From Linnemannia elongata (lineage: Eukaryota; Mortierellomycota; Mortierellomycetes; Mortierellales; Mortierellaceae), in contig JAXBDG010000016.1 of assembly GCA_036320915.1 (NCBI GenBank), positions 1,364,001 through 1,428,000 on the forward strand: 64,000 bases of DNA. The letters are read 5' to 3'. A model generated the notes under the pieces. That model was given only the letters and a program-made list of their open reading frames with translations, ran no database searches and was not told the origin of the DNA. The position numbers were made by a program, and so were the translations under genes. Shown one piece after another: positions 12,377 to 23,047 of the stretch; position 1 is the first letter of the stretch; each line of letters begins with the position of its first letter.

Positions 12377-13080
12377 GTCTCTTTTATAGTTTTGTCCTTC
12401 GTTTGAGTAAAGATTTTTCCTGGTTTGACCAAGTCCGAATAGATGTTGAATTATTTTTGTTAAGCAAGCCTACAAGGTTATCAGCTCTTGAATCCAGATA
12501 TGCTTTTTTATGAATGTTGAAGGGATTTGATCACTGGTAGGAGGATTAAAATAATGCCGTTTCCAGAATTCTGTCTAAGCACGTCAATACCTCCGAATGC
12601 TGCGATCCCGCTACCATTCTAACCATTACGCAACGAAGGACAGAAACACCAGGTGGAAGCCACTCATCTTGGTTATTTTTTTTTCGGCGTCTTTGACGCT
12701 TAAAAGGGACTCTTGCAGAGGAAAATAAATGACATGAAGGACATTGAAAATAAAGTCGCGATTAAATACTGATCCATGAATCTGCTTATTTCGGAGAAGA
12801 TCACTCCTGTAGCAAAGAATGATTTTCATCTACACGTCTCGATGCTCGACGTCTTTTGGGAACTAAATAAACTGATGGCTCAAACACTCCCATAGTTATT
12901 ATAGTATGCCTTCAGACGCAACTGAGTCTTGTTCGACTTCGCATCAATTTTTTTTCAATTGAGACGCAGAAAGCAAAATGGAAGGGGATTGAGGGACGAT
13001 ATGAGAAATAACAATGGAAAAGGAAAGAAAAAAAAAGCTTGGAGCCTGGAGACTAAAACAACGAGGGTCAAAGGATGAAA
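12377..13080. other. Intergenic, AT-rich
   Basis: Downstream region of the sacsin-like gene. No frame with coding character was found. An A/T-rich imperfect palindrome, ATCAATTTTTTTTCAATTGA, lies near 12944-12963. Confidence 0.4.
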
Positions 13081-13278
13081 CTTCGGGCCATTGCCTACTC
13101 AGGCAGGCCCAAACACCAATTATTCGAATGAACGGCTCCGCTCGTACAAAGTTCAATTACTATTGCAACAACGTTTCCTCAATAGGGTAAAGCAAATCTG
13201 TCTCACGACGCTCTAAACCCAGTTCACGTTCCCTATTAGTGGGTGAACAATCCAATACTTACTGAATTCTGCTTCAGT

Positions 13279-13314
<36 letters not shown>

Positions 13315-13350
13315 AACGTCGCTATGAACGCTTGGCTGCCACAAGCCAGT
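13081..13350 (-). pseudogene. 28S rRNA 3'-domain fragment (copy A)
   Basis: Read on the minus strand, this 270-bp stretch follows the conserved 3' part of eukaryotic large-subunit rRNA. It begins ACTGGCTTGTGGCAGCCAAG, runs through TTTTTGATCCTTCGATGTCG and GGATTGTTCACCCACTAATA, and contains a mutated sarcin-ricin loop (GTACGAGCGGAGCC instead of GTACGAGAGGAACC). It stops at both ends inside the rRNA, so it is a fragment. Point changes in otherwise near-invariant positions show it is not functional. Confidence 0.88.
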
Positions 13351-13886
13351 CAAACTCTCCATCCCTTATTCTGTCCTCCTATACGTTGATTTTTTCATCC
13401 CTTGACATTTTTCATCCATTATCTTTTTTCATCTCTTACTCTATTCTATCCCTTGACTTTTTCTTATCCCTTGAATATTTTCATACCTTGACTTTTTATC
13501 CTTTGATCTTTTCACGCCTTAGCACTGAAATTATGTTGTTCCTGATTGAGTTAATTCTCGCCGCTCATTTTGCTCTCGATTGTACTTTTCATTCGTACCT
13601 TTGTCTACTTCTTTAGGTTAAAAAGAGAGAGTCTCTCATCTTGATTTGTTCTCCATCTAGTAACTTAATAACCAGATCATTCTGAGAAAATTTCGCTTGT
13701 TCGTTTTGTTCCCTCGCTCGTCTTGCCCCCTCATTACACGAATATATTTCCCCTATGCTTTCTTGATAAAAGACCAAATCCTTTACCTTCCTCCTCGATT
13801 CGTGACAGTATGATCAGGTATAAATGCATTCTGTTTAATTTTAAAAATCAATAGAAAGTGGTGTAAATGGTATTTTCCATAGGGTA
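13351..13886. other. Intergenic with degenerate pyrimidine minisatellite
   Basis: From about 13386 to 13520 a unit resembling ATCCCTTGACTTTTTC recurs imperfectly about six times with changing spacers. It directly abuts the 5' side of the antisense 28S fragment. No gene is seen. Confidence 0.5.
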
Positions 13887-15530
13887 TCAGAGAGATACAA
13901 GTGATGTGGTGGAGTGTTCCATCAAGCGCGTAGTTGTGGCCATCGTCGATAATTCTTTCTGGTATGTGATCTTGCCTCCATCCAGCTCCAGGTCGTTGTC
14001 TAAGGTGCATGTGGTTAACATCGGCTTAGGTTTCTCTTGATGGAAGACAAATCTGCTCGCGATAATATTATAGAGCGAGTCTGTGTATATAGGTTTGAAA
14101 GTAAGAGTCCAGCCAGATACGAATAGGCATATGCCTAATATTGCGCCAGCAACAGCGATCAGCGTATTAGGAACATCGTATCCCTTGAGGATATCATTAA
14201 CGTCGTATGCAATAAACACCTGCCCTTTAACCCAATCAACGATGAGGCTAAAGCCAAACGACGCAAGTATGTCGGCTACCAAATAGCTGGCATTGCGCAA
14301 ATCGAACGGGACTAGGGTATGGTTTGTGGGAAGATGTTTGATGGCGGCGATGGTGGTGATGGAGAGTCCTCTGCTTAGTGATTCACCGAAGAGGGATGAT
14401 ACCGTTGAGTTGAACTGGCGAGATTTCGCAACAATGACGCTCACAGTGTTGTAAGAGCAGATGGCGATCGGCATATTGGTCAATAACTCAAGCCCGCGCA
14501 AGCAGCCTGCAAGTTCCACACTTGGCCCATCTACCATGTACTCCATAAAGCCGACGGTATTTGTTTTGTTTGCGTGTGTTGCATTAATCATTGCTTGTTC
14601 GGTCTCGCGAAAGAATGCGGTTTCTCCGATAAGCGATGTAGCTGTGCGATAGACGGAGCCCGCGCCCGAGCTGAAGCGCACAGTAGTCATGGACAAGACC
14701 ATCATTTCTCCAGCAGCCGTCCAGCATTTTGTTGCCGAGGTTATCGGCGCCGAGGTCGTTCCGTTGGTCGCATAATGCACCAAGTTGCCGACGTAGTCGA
14801 CTAATCCGCAGGTTATGTTTCCGTATTTTAGGAATATGCTGAAAGAAATCTCGGCATATGGCGGTCCAGCCTTTACATCCATCGAAATGCTGCCTCTGCC
14901 GTTCCCTTTGTTAAGGGGCTGCGTATTCCATTGCTCGGTGATCGCGACGCTGCCAGCAGTGACGTCCAATTGCATGCAACTGTTAGGCGAGGGTGTAACT
15001 ATCGTATTATTGTACGATATGTCCATATATTTGCAGCCAGCGTCGTACCCGGATCTGTGTATGTTGTATATGCTGTTGTTTTTCATGTTGGGGATGTTGG
15101 ACGGCGAGTTCGCCAGCGACAGCAAGACGTCAGCGACATTTCCGCGTGCATATGCGGTCCATTCCACAAGAGCATACGATACGCTTCCTGGGATGTATCG
15201 GTCCGAGAGGGCTACGGCCGGATAAGGGGTGCCCAGCTGCTGCGACTGATGGATAAAGCGAGACATGATGATGGACGACAGATTGGCTACTAAGGTCGCA
15301 ACAAGCACGGCTGCCATTGTGTAGCGGACTTTCTTCGGGACGGCATATGAGCCGACGGATGATCTAAACATGTCGATAAAGCCTCCTTGGTGGGTCCATC
15401 GGATACCGCTCGCATATGCGCCTCCGTAGCGGCAATATATCATCAGCACGCGTCCGACCGACAGGACCAGTATGGACTGGAATATTGTCAAACATGCATT
15501 GAGGGCTTGGAAGCTAGTCTCTACAAACAT
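13887..15530 (-). CDS. Multi-pass membrane protein with large glycosylatable domain, unknown family
   Basis: A single 547-aa frame on the minus strand. Hydrophobic segments at about residues 10-35 and 70-92 precede a soluble domain of about 340 residues, and a third strongly hydrophobic segment lies near residues 440-465 (IAVAGAILGICLFVSGW). The intervening domain has many N-x-S/T sequons (for example NNS, NGT, NHT, NAS) and several Cys, as expected of an extracellular or lumenal domain. The C-terminal 80 residues would be cytoplasmic. I do not recognise the family. The gene lies 331 bp downstream (in its own direction) of the 3' end of the Helitron array, which has separated it from its former upstream DNA. 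A short extra exon at either end cannot be excluded. Confidence 0.7.
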   Translation of the reverse strand: MFVETSFQALNACLTIFQSILVLSVGRVLMIYCRYGGAYASGIRWTHQGGFIDMFRSSVGSYAVPKKVRYTMAAVLVATLVANLSSIIMSRFIHQSQQLGTPYPAVALSDRYIPGSVSYALVEWTAYARGNVADVLLSLANSPSNIPNMKNNSIYNIHRSGYDAGCKYMDISYNNTIVTPSPNSCMQLDVTAGSVAITEQWNTQPLNKGNGRGSISMDVKAGPPYAEISFSIFLKYGNITCGLVDYVGNLVHYATNGTTSAPITSATKCWTAAGEMMVLSMTTVRFSSGAGSVYRTATSLIGETAFFRETEQAMINATHANKTNTVGFMEYMVDGPSVELAGCLRGLELLTNMPIAICSYNTVSVIVAKSRQFNSTVSSLFGESLSRGLSITTIAAIKHLPTNHTLVPFDLRNASYLVADILASFGFSLIVDWVKGQVFIAYDVNDILKGYDVPNTLIAVAGAILGICLFVSGWTLTFKPIYTDSLYNIIASRFVFHQEKPKPMLTTCTLDNDLELDGGKITYQKELSTMATTTRLMEHSTTSLVSL

Positions 15531-15861
15531 TCTGCATAGATGTAGGTATAATGAGAGAGCAGTATTAAAATGCGGTGTAAGTCAGGTCAGTTCACAAATA
15601 ACCGCACTTCCCCTTACGCATATGAGCCTCGAAAATCCATTGCATAGCCTTACCAGAGTCTGGTCAATAATTGCAGGTTTGTTCGGGGTAATGGTCTTTC
15701 TGTGAGAAAGGTCGCTCGGGTGGTGGCTCTTGTGAGGATACTTGTTCACGGTGGAGATTGTCCGTATTGTGACTCGCGAGAGATATGGTTCGAGGTTACA
15801 AGGAGGGAGCAGGGGATGATAGGGTACAGACAAAGTATTCAAGTACTCGGTAAGGATTAAA
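15531..15861 (-). promoter_or_regulatory. Residual promoter region of the membrane-protein gene
   Basis: This 331-bp segment separates the start codon from the Helitron 3' end. Its outer 70 bp (about 15794-15861) resemble 41861-41930 (shared GGTTACAAGG, ACAAAGT, GGTAAGGATTAAA), so part of it is a dispersed repeat. No clear TATA box was identified. Confidence 0.35.
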
Positions 15862-15871
15862 CTAGGGCGTT

Positions 15872-15875
<4 letters not shown>

Positions 15876-15907
<32 letters not shown>
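15876..15907 (-). repeat. Poly-A loop of Helitron copy 1 3' hairpin (32 nt)
   Basis: A 32-base homopolymer is flanked by TTGCCA and TGGCAA (minus strand), giving a 6-bp stem just before the CTAG terminus. Copy 2 has 31 bases at the same place, the only difference noted between the two units in the aligned segments I compared. Confidence 0.8.
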
Positions 15908-15908
<1 letters not shown>

Positions 15909-15965
15909 GCAATGTGGTATCTATTTATTTGGTTTTCTGTATGCTTGTTAAATTGAGCTGCGCTG

Positions 15966-18900
15966 TTAAAGCGCTGCTTTGAAAACTATGTTTCTAGTAT
16001 AATATCCTTCGACTGTTGTAAAGGGTGATGTTGGTGTGTTTGAAGGTCGAAGCATTGTGGGAGCGTTAAGAATAAGGACTTTTAGGTTGTCTGGGTTTGA
16101 ACATCTGGAAAGAGCTACATATAGTTGCCCGTGTGAAAAAACAGGTTGGTTTAGATAGACACCCGTTGTTGTTAGTGTCTGTCCTTGCGCCTTGTTGATG
16201 GTAAGAGCGAAAGCAGGTCGGATTGGAAATTGCAAGCGTGTGAATTTAATTGGAGAGGTGCCGTCTTCCTTTGAGGTGAGGGGAATTCGTGGGATGAGAA
16301 CGGTGTTGTCAGTGAATGATCCTGCAATGATCTTTGCTTCTATAACGTATTCGCCGAGTTTTGTTACTTGTAGTCGTGTGCCATTGCACATTCCTCGTTT
16401 TGTTGAAACGTTACGTAAAAGGATGATTGGTTGACCGATTTTGAGTGTAATTATATGTTGTGGGAGGCTATTGTCGTCCAGTGTGCCAAGGTACTCTGGT
16501 GTAAAATGGACCACGTCATCGGGGTTGATATCGGTGTAGTTGATGCTGGTGTATGTTTTTTGATTGTCTGAATGGAACATGTTGGTGGCGAGATCGTTGA
16601 TTCTGTTGACGTCAACGTTCAATGGGCATAAGATTGCTCTGTCGCTCAGTGTGTTAGGGTTGAAGGTTGGTTCTTCGATGTTGGGGAAGATGGCACGTAT
16701 GAGTTGTTTTTCATAGTTGTCGTCAGTGTTTTCTCCTGTTGGCTGAAGGATCACTTCTTCTGGTATCTTGATGTAGTCGTGGTGGATCCCGTTGCTGTAC
16801 GTTTGCTCAGTGCCGTCTCCTACTCTAAGCAAATAGTTGACGTAGGCTTGGTGCTTTGTGTTGTCTCCAATCCGCAAGTTTTTCGTTAGGTTGAATGTTG
16901 TGATGTGGTTCCAGATATCTGTTGAGTTTTTCAGTGATGCGTTGGTGACGTCTAGTTGTGTGCCGTGTTGAACGATTGGTAGTGTTTGTCGAAAGTCGCC
17001 ACCGAAGACGATGAGTTTGCCGCCAAAAGGGGTGTTTGGATTATCCATCAGATGTCGGAAGGTACGGTCGACACATTCAAACACTTTTCTGTGCAACATT
17101 GGTGCCTCGTCCCAGAAAATGATTGACGCGTCGATGATTGCTTTGCCAAGTAGACACTTTTTGGTAAGGTTGCAGTAGGTGTGCTTGTCGATAGTGAGTG
17201 GTATGCCGAGTGCTGAGTGTGCTGTATGTCCCTCGTGCAAGATGATACTGGCGATGCCTGATGAGGCGACGACGACCGCAGGTCGTTTTAGGTGTCCCCG
17301 CGTGTACTCTATGAGTGTATTGTTGAGAAAGGTTTTGCCTGTTCCACCTGGCCCGTCAATAAAAAAAAGCCGCTCCTTTGTGTTGTTGGATATGGCTACT
17401 GTGATGATGTTGAAGATTGTTTTCTGCTCTTCATTGAGTTGTGTCAAGTGGGTTATGGCGAGTTGTGCGTACTCCATGATGGTTGGCTCATGGTGTGTTC
17501 GTTCTAGGTCGTTGTAAGGGTCCGTCGGCAACTCGATAATGTTGTTTTTGGTTTGCTGGGGCAGTGTTGGGTATTTTTCGAGACCTGATCCCATGTCCAA
17601 CAGGAGAGTGTTGAGGTGGTGTAAGGTGTTGTTCTTGGCGTCAATTCCAGCTTGTTTGTCATTCGCGGGGTAAAGCCGGCTCCGTCTTGCTTTGTAAACA
17701 AAATCAGCAGAAAGTGCATCCGCAAATAAAGTCCACAGGCGTTTTGGGTCGGAAGGTGCACAACAGGTAAGAATCGTGGCAAAAAGATAGCGGAGGTGTC
17801 GAGGGTGTTGCAATTTCTCGGCTTCCTCGAGGCAGTTGATCCATTCAGCGTCATCTTTGAGAAGTCCCCGCGCCTGAGCTGCCGCCCAAAAAGATCCATA
17901 GGTGCGACCTTGATATGTTCTTAACTCCTCAAAACTTTTGGCGCCAGGAACGTGCATAAGCAGTACGCGCAGCATGTATCGCTCGCCGTCTTTGGGATGG
18001 ACGGTGAATATGCGGCTGATGGCATTTCGTTGATGTCGTGGGTGCCAGGAACGGGCCTTGTGGTCGTAGGTGTAGTGTTCCGGGAGGTTGTAGTAGGTGT
18101 ATTTTTTTGCGTCGTTGTTGGTGGCGTTGAGTTTGAAATAGGCCATCAACATGCTGTCGCTGTTCTTTTCAACTGCCTGCTTTACGGTCGTTCCTTTTCT
18201 TATCGTGACCAAGTGTTGTCCTGGTAGGTGGACTTGAAGCCGAAAGACAGTAGGCGAATGTCCATGAAGAGGAAGCTTGAGTATTCTCCACATGGCCTCA
18301 CAGGAAGAGACGTATCTAGATTAAGAATTGGTATTTGCTAGAGGAGTAAGTACACATCATTGTATTTCTTTGTGTTTGAAGTAAACATTGTATAAATATC
18401 ATACCTGGCATCCAGATATTCGGTTATCTCATCTCGGGCAGAGTCTTTCGCAAGACCAACTTTGGCGCGGTCATGACCCTTGTGAACGTACTTGTACAGA
18501 TATTTCACCGCTTTGATAGAGTGGCAGATCTCGACATTGATATGGGCATCGTACTTGGTCGTGAGCCACACATTGTGCGGAACAACCCAAGAGTTGTCGA
18601 TTGGTTGGTTGTGTCGATTGATATGGCAAGGTCCTTGCCGGCGGCGGTAAAGCGGGTATGCGTCCTTCTGGGCAATAGTAGTGTCTTGTAGTGACTTTGG
18701 AAATCCCTTGGAGCAGTACCATTTGCCATTAGCACCTTCTACCATGCAAGGTTGGTGTTTGTGCTGCTCGCCGCAAGGTGCATGGATCATCGAGCGGGTA
18801 ACGGAAGCGTACGTCAACGGGTGTTTGTCTTTGTCGGGGAGTTCGGCGGAAACAATGGTGTCATAGTCTGCAGGTGTTTTGGGCTTGTGATCAGGATGGA

Positions 18901-21900
18901 GGATGAGAAGGATATGACAGTGTGGTAGTCCTCGCTTCTGAAATTCCACGACCCAGCAGTATCCAATTACTTTGCCCAACACGCCATACAAAAGCAGGTC
19001 ATCGAGTAGCGCCCTGAGTTTGACGGCAAAGACCCGTGTGGTGAGGTCTGGGCGGTCAGTTGCTGTCTGTCCTCCGATGAGGTACTTAGTGATCTCTGGC
19101 CATTTGGGGTTGCAAGTAAAGGTAATAAATAAGTCGGGTTTGCCGAGTCGGTTTACTATTGCTATTGAGTCCTGGAATTGTTGCTGCATGTGTCGGGGTC
19201 CTCCAGTGAAGGACGACGGAAGGACAGTTGGGTGACCGATGTCGCTGGTGGTTGTGCCATCGTTTGCGGTATAGGCGTCGGCGAGGCCTTGGTGCTGTGC
19301 TGTCAAGAATTCGTCTTGGTTGTCGCGGAGCCACCGTAGGCGATTACCCTCAATTTTGGCATACTGGTCGACGATGTATTGTTGCAAGAGCCGGCCGAAC
19401 ATAAGGGTGTAACATCTGCGGTCGGTGATGGAATATGGTCGCATCTGTAGGCGGTAGGCGTAGAACTCTCTGCAAGAGATAAAGTGTGAAGAGTCTTCTT
19501 TGAGGTGTTCTTCATGCGTCTGTTGGTTGTAGTCGGTGAGTTGCGCGGAAGGGAGGTCGTAACTTTCCAGAATGTCGATGATGTTGTTGTTGTAATTGTT
19601 GCTTTCTTGTTGATGTTCTGTTGAGGTGTCGATTCCATTGGTGTTGGTGGCAATGAAATATTGCTGGTGATTGTTGAAGGGTGCGTTGTTAATGACAGTG
19701 TTGTTGTGCATGTAGAACCACTCAAAGGGGTTATGCTTGAAGCTGTTTTTGAGGTAGACTTGGTATGTCCAACCATGCTCTCCTGCTGGGTGCATGAGTA
19801 CATAGTAAAGTGCGTCGTAGGATGGATGGGTTTCCCAGATGCGTGTAAATGGGAAGTTGGGATTGGCTTCGTGTGTCTCCAGTATGATGTCCCTGTCACC
19901 GAGGAAGCTGTCGCCGCTGTCCGGAAATAAGACAGCAATCTCTGTTGTTGTAGGTTTGTCATATTGGTATTGGCGTTGATTGTTGCTAGTGCTGTTAATG
20001 TCGCCTCGGATGATGAACGTGAGGTTATTGTGCTGAGCATCGTGGTAGTTGAGTTCATGTTCCCGCATAGATTTGTATATGCCGCTGAATGGGTTGATTG
20101 ATGTCAACCATGTCTCGAGGTCCTTTAGTCGAGTGACGCTTAGTGTGTTCTTGAAGACGTTGTTTCGGAGGGTGGCCTGCATGTCGGGATCGTAAAAATA
20201 TATTTGCGAAAATCCAGGGGTCTTGTTGTTTGTTGGAAAGACTGATCCGATTCTGTGCATAATCTGTCCGCTAATGCGAAAGGTGAATGCGCCCTTCTTA
20301 TTGTTGGCAAGATTGTGGTCTAGATTGCATCGCATGGAGGCGAACGCCATTGCTGAGTTGTATTTTCTGATGTTGTGATAGAATGTTTTGCCTCGCAATA
20401 GATCCATGATTTTGTTGTAAGGCATGATTTGTGGAAGGGTGATTTGTCCCTTGCTGCAACATATCGAGAAGACTGGGTTGGTCCTTGAGCCGGCTGAGCG
20501 TTCTTGTATCCATACCAAAGCGTGGCAGTGAGGGCACTCTGTCATTGCTTGTAAGTTATGGCGCATCTCTTTCTCGTTCACGTCTGGTCCGCAAATAAGA
20601 CCCTGTGTGAATGGGCGCCGCGCGATTGGTACAGTATGAATCGTGTTGAAGGGACATTGGCGGTTTGCTTTTGTAAGGTGTGATGTTTTCCCGCAAGTGG
20701 CGCAGATGCCGCGGGCTTTATTGGAAAGTGGGTAAGGTACGGGTAGAGGAAGGTCCTCGGCATGACTGTATGATGGTACAATAATAAAAGAGTTGCATTA
20801 GTGGCTTGTACGTGTTTACAAAGATGAATGGTGTTACTGCTATTCTTTAGCAACTCATTCTGTTCCTTTGCCCTGGCCCCCAACATTTCAATACCTCGCC
20901 TTCCTGTAGTTTACTTCTCTTCTTGTCTTGCAGTACAATATATTTCTACTCTTCTATTACACTCTCCTCACTTATTTTCATTTTTATTTTCTGTTCACAC
21001 CCGTTACGTCTGCCTCAGATTCCGGCAATTGCATGTTTACTCATTAGCCTTCCCAAAAAAACAATAGGTTCATACCTGTGTGGAACAAAGGAGCTTTCAT
21101 CATCGTCATCTGTGAGATCGTTGTCACTGTCATCGGAAACATAGTGGACATAGTCGATGTCGCTCCCGCTTTCATTGTAGTCGTTTGGCAAGGACTCCAT
21201 AGCTCTTGATAAAGGGGTTGCTGAAGTGGTTGCCTCCTTTGTTGGTTTATTTGCACTGGTGTTGTTGCTATGCGTGCAAGTGATAATACATCGTAGTGTT
21301 ATGTTAAATGTTATAGCAGACATTTTCATGCTAAAGCAGATGCGGTCAAGACTCAGTCAAAGTGTTCGTTTGAATGTGCACCTACACGTCATACTGTCTC
21401 TTAGGACATAAATAAGATGTGGACCTGGAGTGGTCTGTACCATGACATGTTGAACAGTGTGTCCTGTGCCCCTTACACAAATGGGAAGAAGAGCGACAAT
21501 GATCTGTCCCATTGCATGTGTTGCAAAAACGTTGCTTCTTGATGGGTGGTCTTAGTAAGAAAGGAGGAGTATTGAGATAAGTCAATATAGTAAGAGTACA
21601 TGTGGTTCAAAACAAAGATATGCAGTAATAAACAGAAGAGCGGGGGGGAGAGATTTACCTATAGTTGTCACACTTTGTGGACAAAGAGTTGTGATGGCCT
21701 GGTCGCAGGCAACTGTCGCATGCCTTGGAAGAGGGTGGGTATGTTGCACATTGAGTTATGGTAGTTGGTGTGTATGGAGATGTAGTGAAGGGCTGTACTA
21801 CTTGTTGCTCAAATGGTAGGAATTGTTGCGCATGGATGTCGTAGTAAAAAAGAGGGTTGCAATTTAACGGATGATCTGTGAGGGAGTAAAGTGGTACATA

Positions 21901-22089
21901 GTTGTACGGTTCTTCATATGCTTGTAATGTAGAAGGATTTATCTCTATGGTGTGTTGTTGGAAGTCTTGAAGTTGAGGTTGAAAAAGTGGGTTGTAAAGC
22001 TCACATGGAAGGGAGAGCATTGGTAAACCCAATGAATCGATAGGGATGCGGTTTAGGTTGTTTTCGACTTGTAACAGCGGTGTTGACAT
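15966..22089 (-). CDS. Helitron RepHel transposase (copy 1)
   Basis: Five exons join in phase: 22089-21659, 21550-21395, 21267-21076, 20765-18405 and 18315-15966, giving about 1829 aa. The third exon's start could lie further upstream. Four zinc knuckles of the form C-x2-C-x4-H-x7-C lie near residues 125, 153, 174 and 282. The Helitron N-terminal block follows (CPHCHALVW, then CCSKGQITLP). The Rep nuclease has LFITFTCNPKWPEI, the HUH motif PHCHILLIL (about 871) and the two-Tyr motif YLYKYVHKGHD (about 1012). The Pif1-type helicase has Walker A GPGGTGKT (about 1366), Walker B WDEAP, GDFRQTLP, and the C-terminal TINKAQGQTL and YVALSRC. These proteins nick, unwind and transfer one strand in rolling-circle transposition. 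All catalytic motifs are present and no frame is broken, so the element looks potentially autonomous. Confidence 0.93.
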
Positions 22090-23036
22090 TGTGTCTTATT
22101 TAGGAGTATGTAACTGAGGAAGGAAAATGGTGAAGGGGAAAAGAAAACAGGGTAGCTTGGTATACAATAAAAGTAGGCTATGTCCTCACAACCTATTGTG
22201 CTGTACTTTACAAACTTCGGTAATTGGACAATATAGCGTCATGACACCTCCAAACTCCCTCTGTATCACGGACATAATGCAGGCAATGTTTGAATATGTT
22301 CTATACAAATGCTCCGAGTTGTGTTAGTTCTCAACATTTAGAAAACAATGTCATACGATGAATCATAGTACTTGAAACAGATTGAAGCTTAGTCTTTCGC
22401 CTGTAGAATGCATTTCAGTGATGGTGCTCATCCATTTCAATGTGCGACGAAAGGAAAAGTAAATACTCGCTAACGGTTTAAGTACATGCTCGCTAACGGC
22501 ACTTTGCACGTCAAAAAGAGAAAGAACAATATTCACAGTGAGATCAATGCTTGGCAAATGAAAACGGTAATGTCAATGTTCAAAAAGAGTGTATTGAAGT
22601 AAATGGTGAGCTAGCATTGTACGAAAAGTGATGACATTGAACAAATCACGTAAATAAAGACATAAACAAACGCTTGTTATAAAGTGTGAATTTATTTCAT
22701 ATGCCAAAAAATGATAAAGTACAAATATGGACGTTTGTCGCTGTTAGTATTGCTATGATGGTGTTGCTATAGCGTAGAAAATGAAGTGCAATGTTCGTAT
22801 TCGCATATGAGAAATGAGGAGTGCAGATAAAGAGATAAAAAGAAGGAAAAGAAAAGAAAAAAGAAAGGCTATTTGAGAGTTGTTGAGAGTCAGAGACTGC
22901 ATAAAAAAAGGCTATTTGAGAGTTGTTGAGAGTCAGAGACTGCATAAAAAAAGATAAATGAGAAAAGAAGAGTGAAGAGTGAAGATAAAAAGGAAAAGAA
23001 AAGAACAAAAAAAGACTATTTGAGTGTTGTTGAGAG
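22090..23036. other. Non-coding spacer inside Helitron copy 1
   Basis: The spacer between RepHel and the accessory gene has no defensible gene. Its right part holds the 43-bp tandem repeats listed separately. It would include the RepHel promoter and the 3' end of the accessory transcript. Confidence 0.5.
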
Positions 23037-23047
23037 TCAGAGACTGC
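22867..23047. repeat. 43-bp tandem repeat in Helitron copy 1
   Basis: The unit GGCTATTTGAGAGTTGTTGA...GAGACTGC occurs at 22867 and 22910 (period 43). A third, slightly diverged copy lies near 23014-23047, where it overlaps the end of the accessory coding region. The same array is at 32410-32590 in copy 2. Confidence 0.8.

Noticed and set aside
19303..20058. Large Thr/Ser-rich frame overlapping RepHel (also at 28846-29601)
   Set aside because: Alternate-frame shadow of the Rep exon, which has the conserved motifs.
20578..20886. Separate small gene upstream of the Rep exon (also 30121-30429)
   Set aside because: The other frame continues the Rep exon upstream of the GTG and encodes the fourth knuckle, joining neatly to the previous exon.
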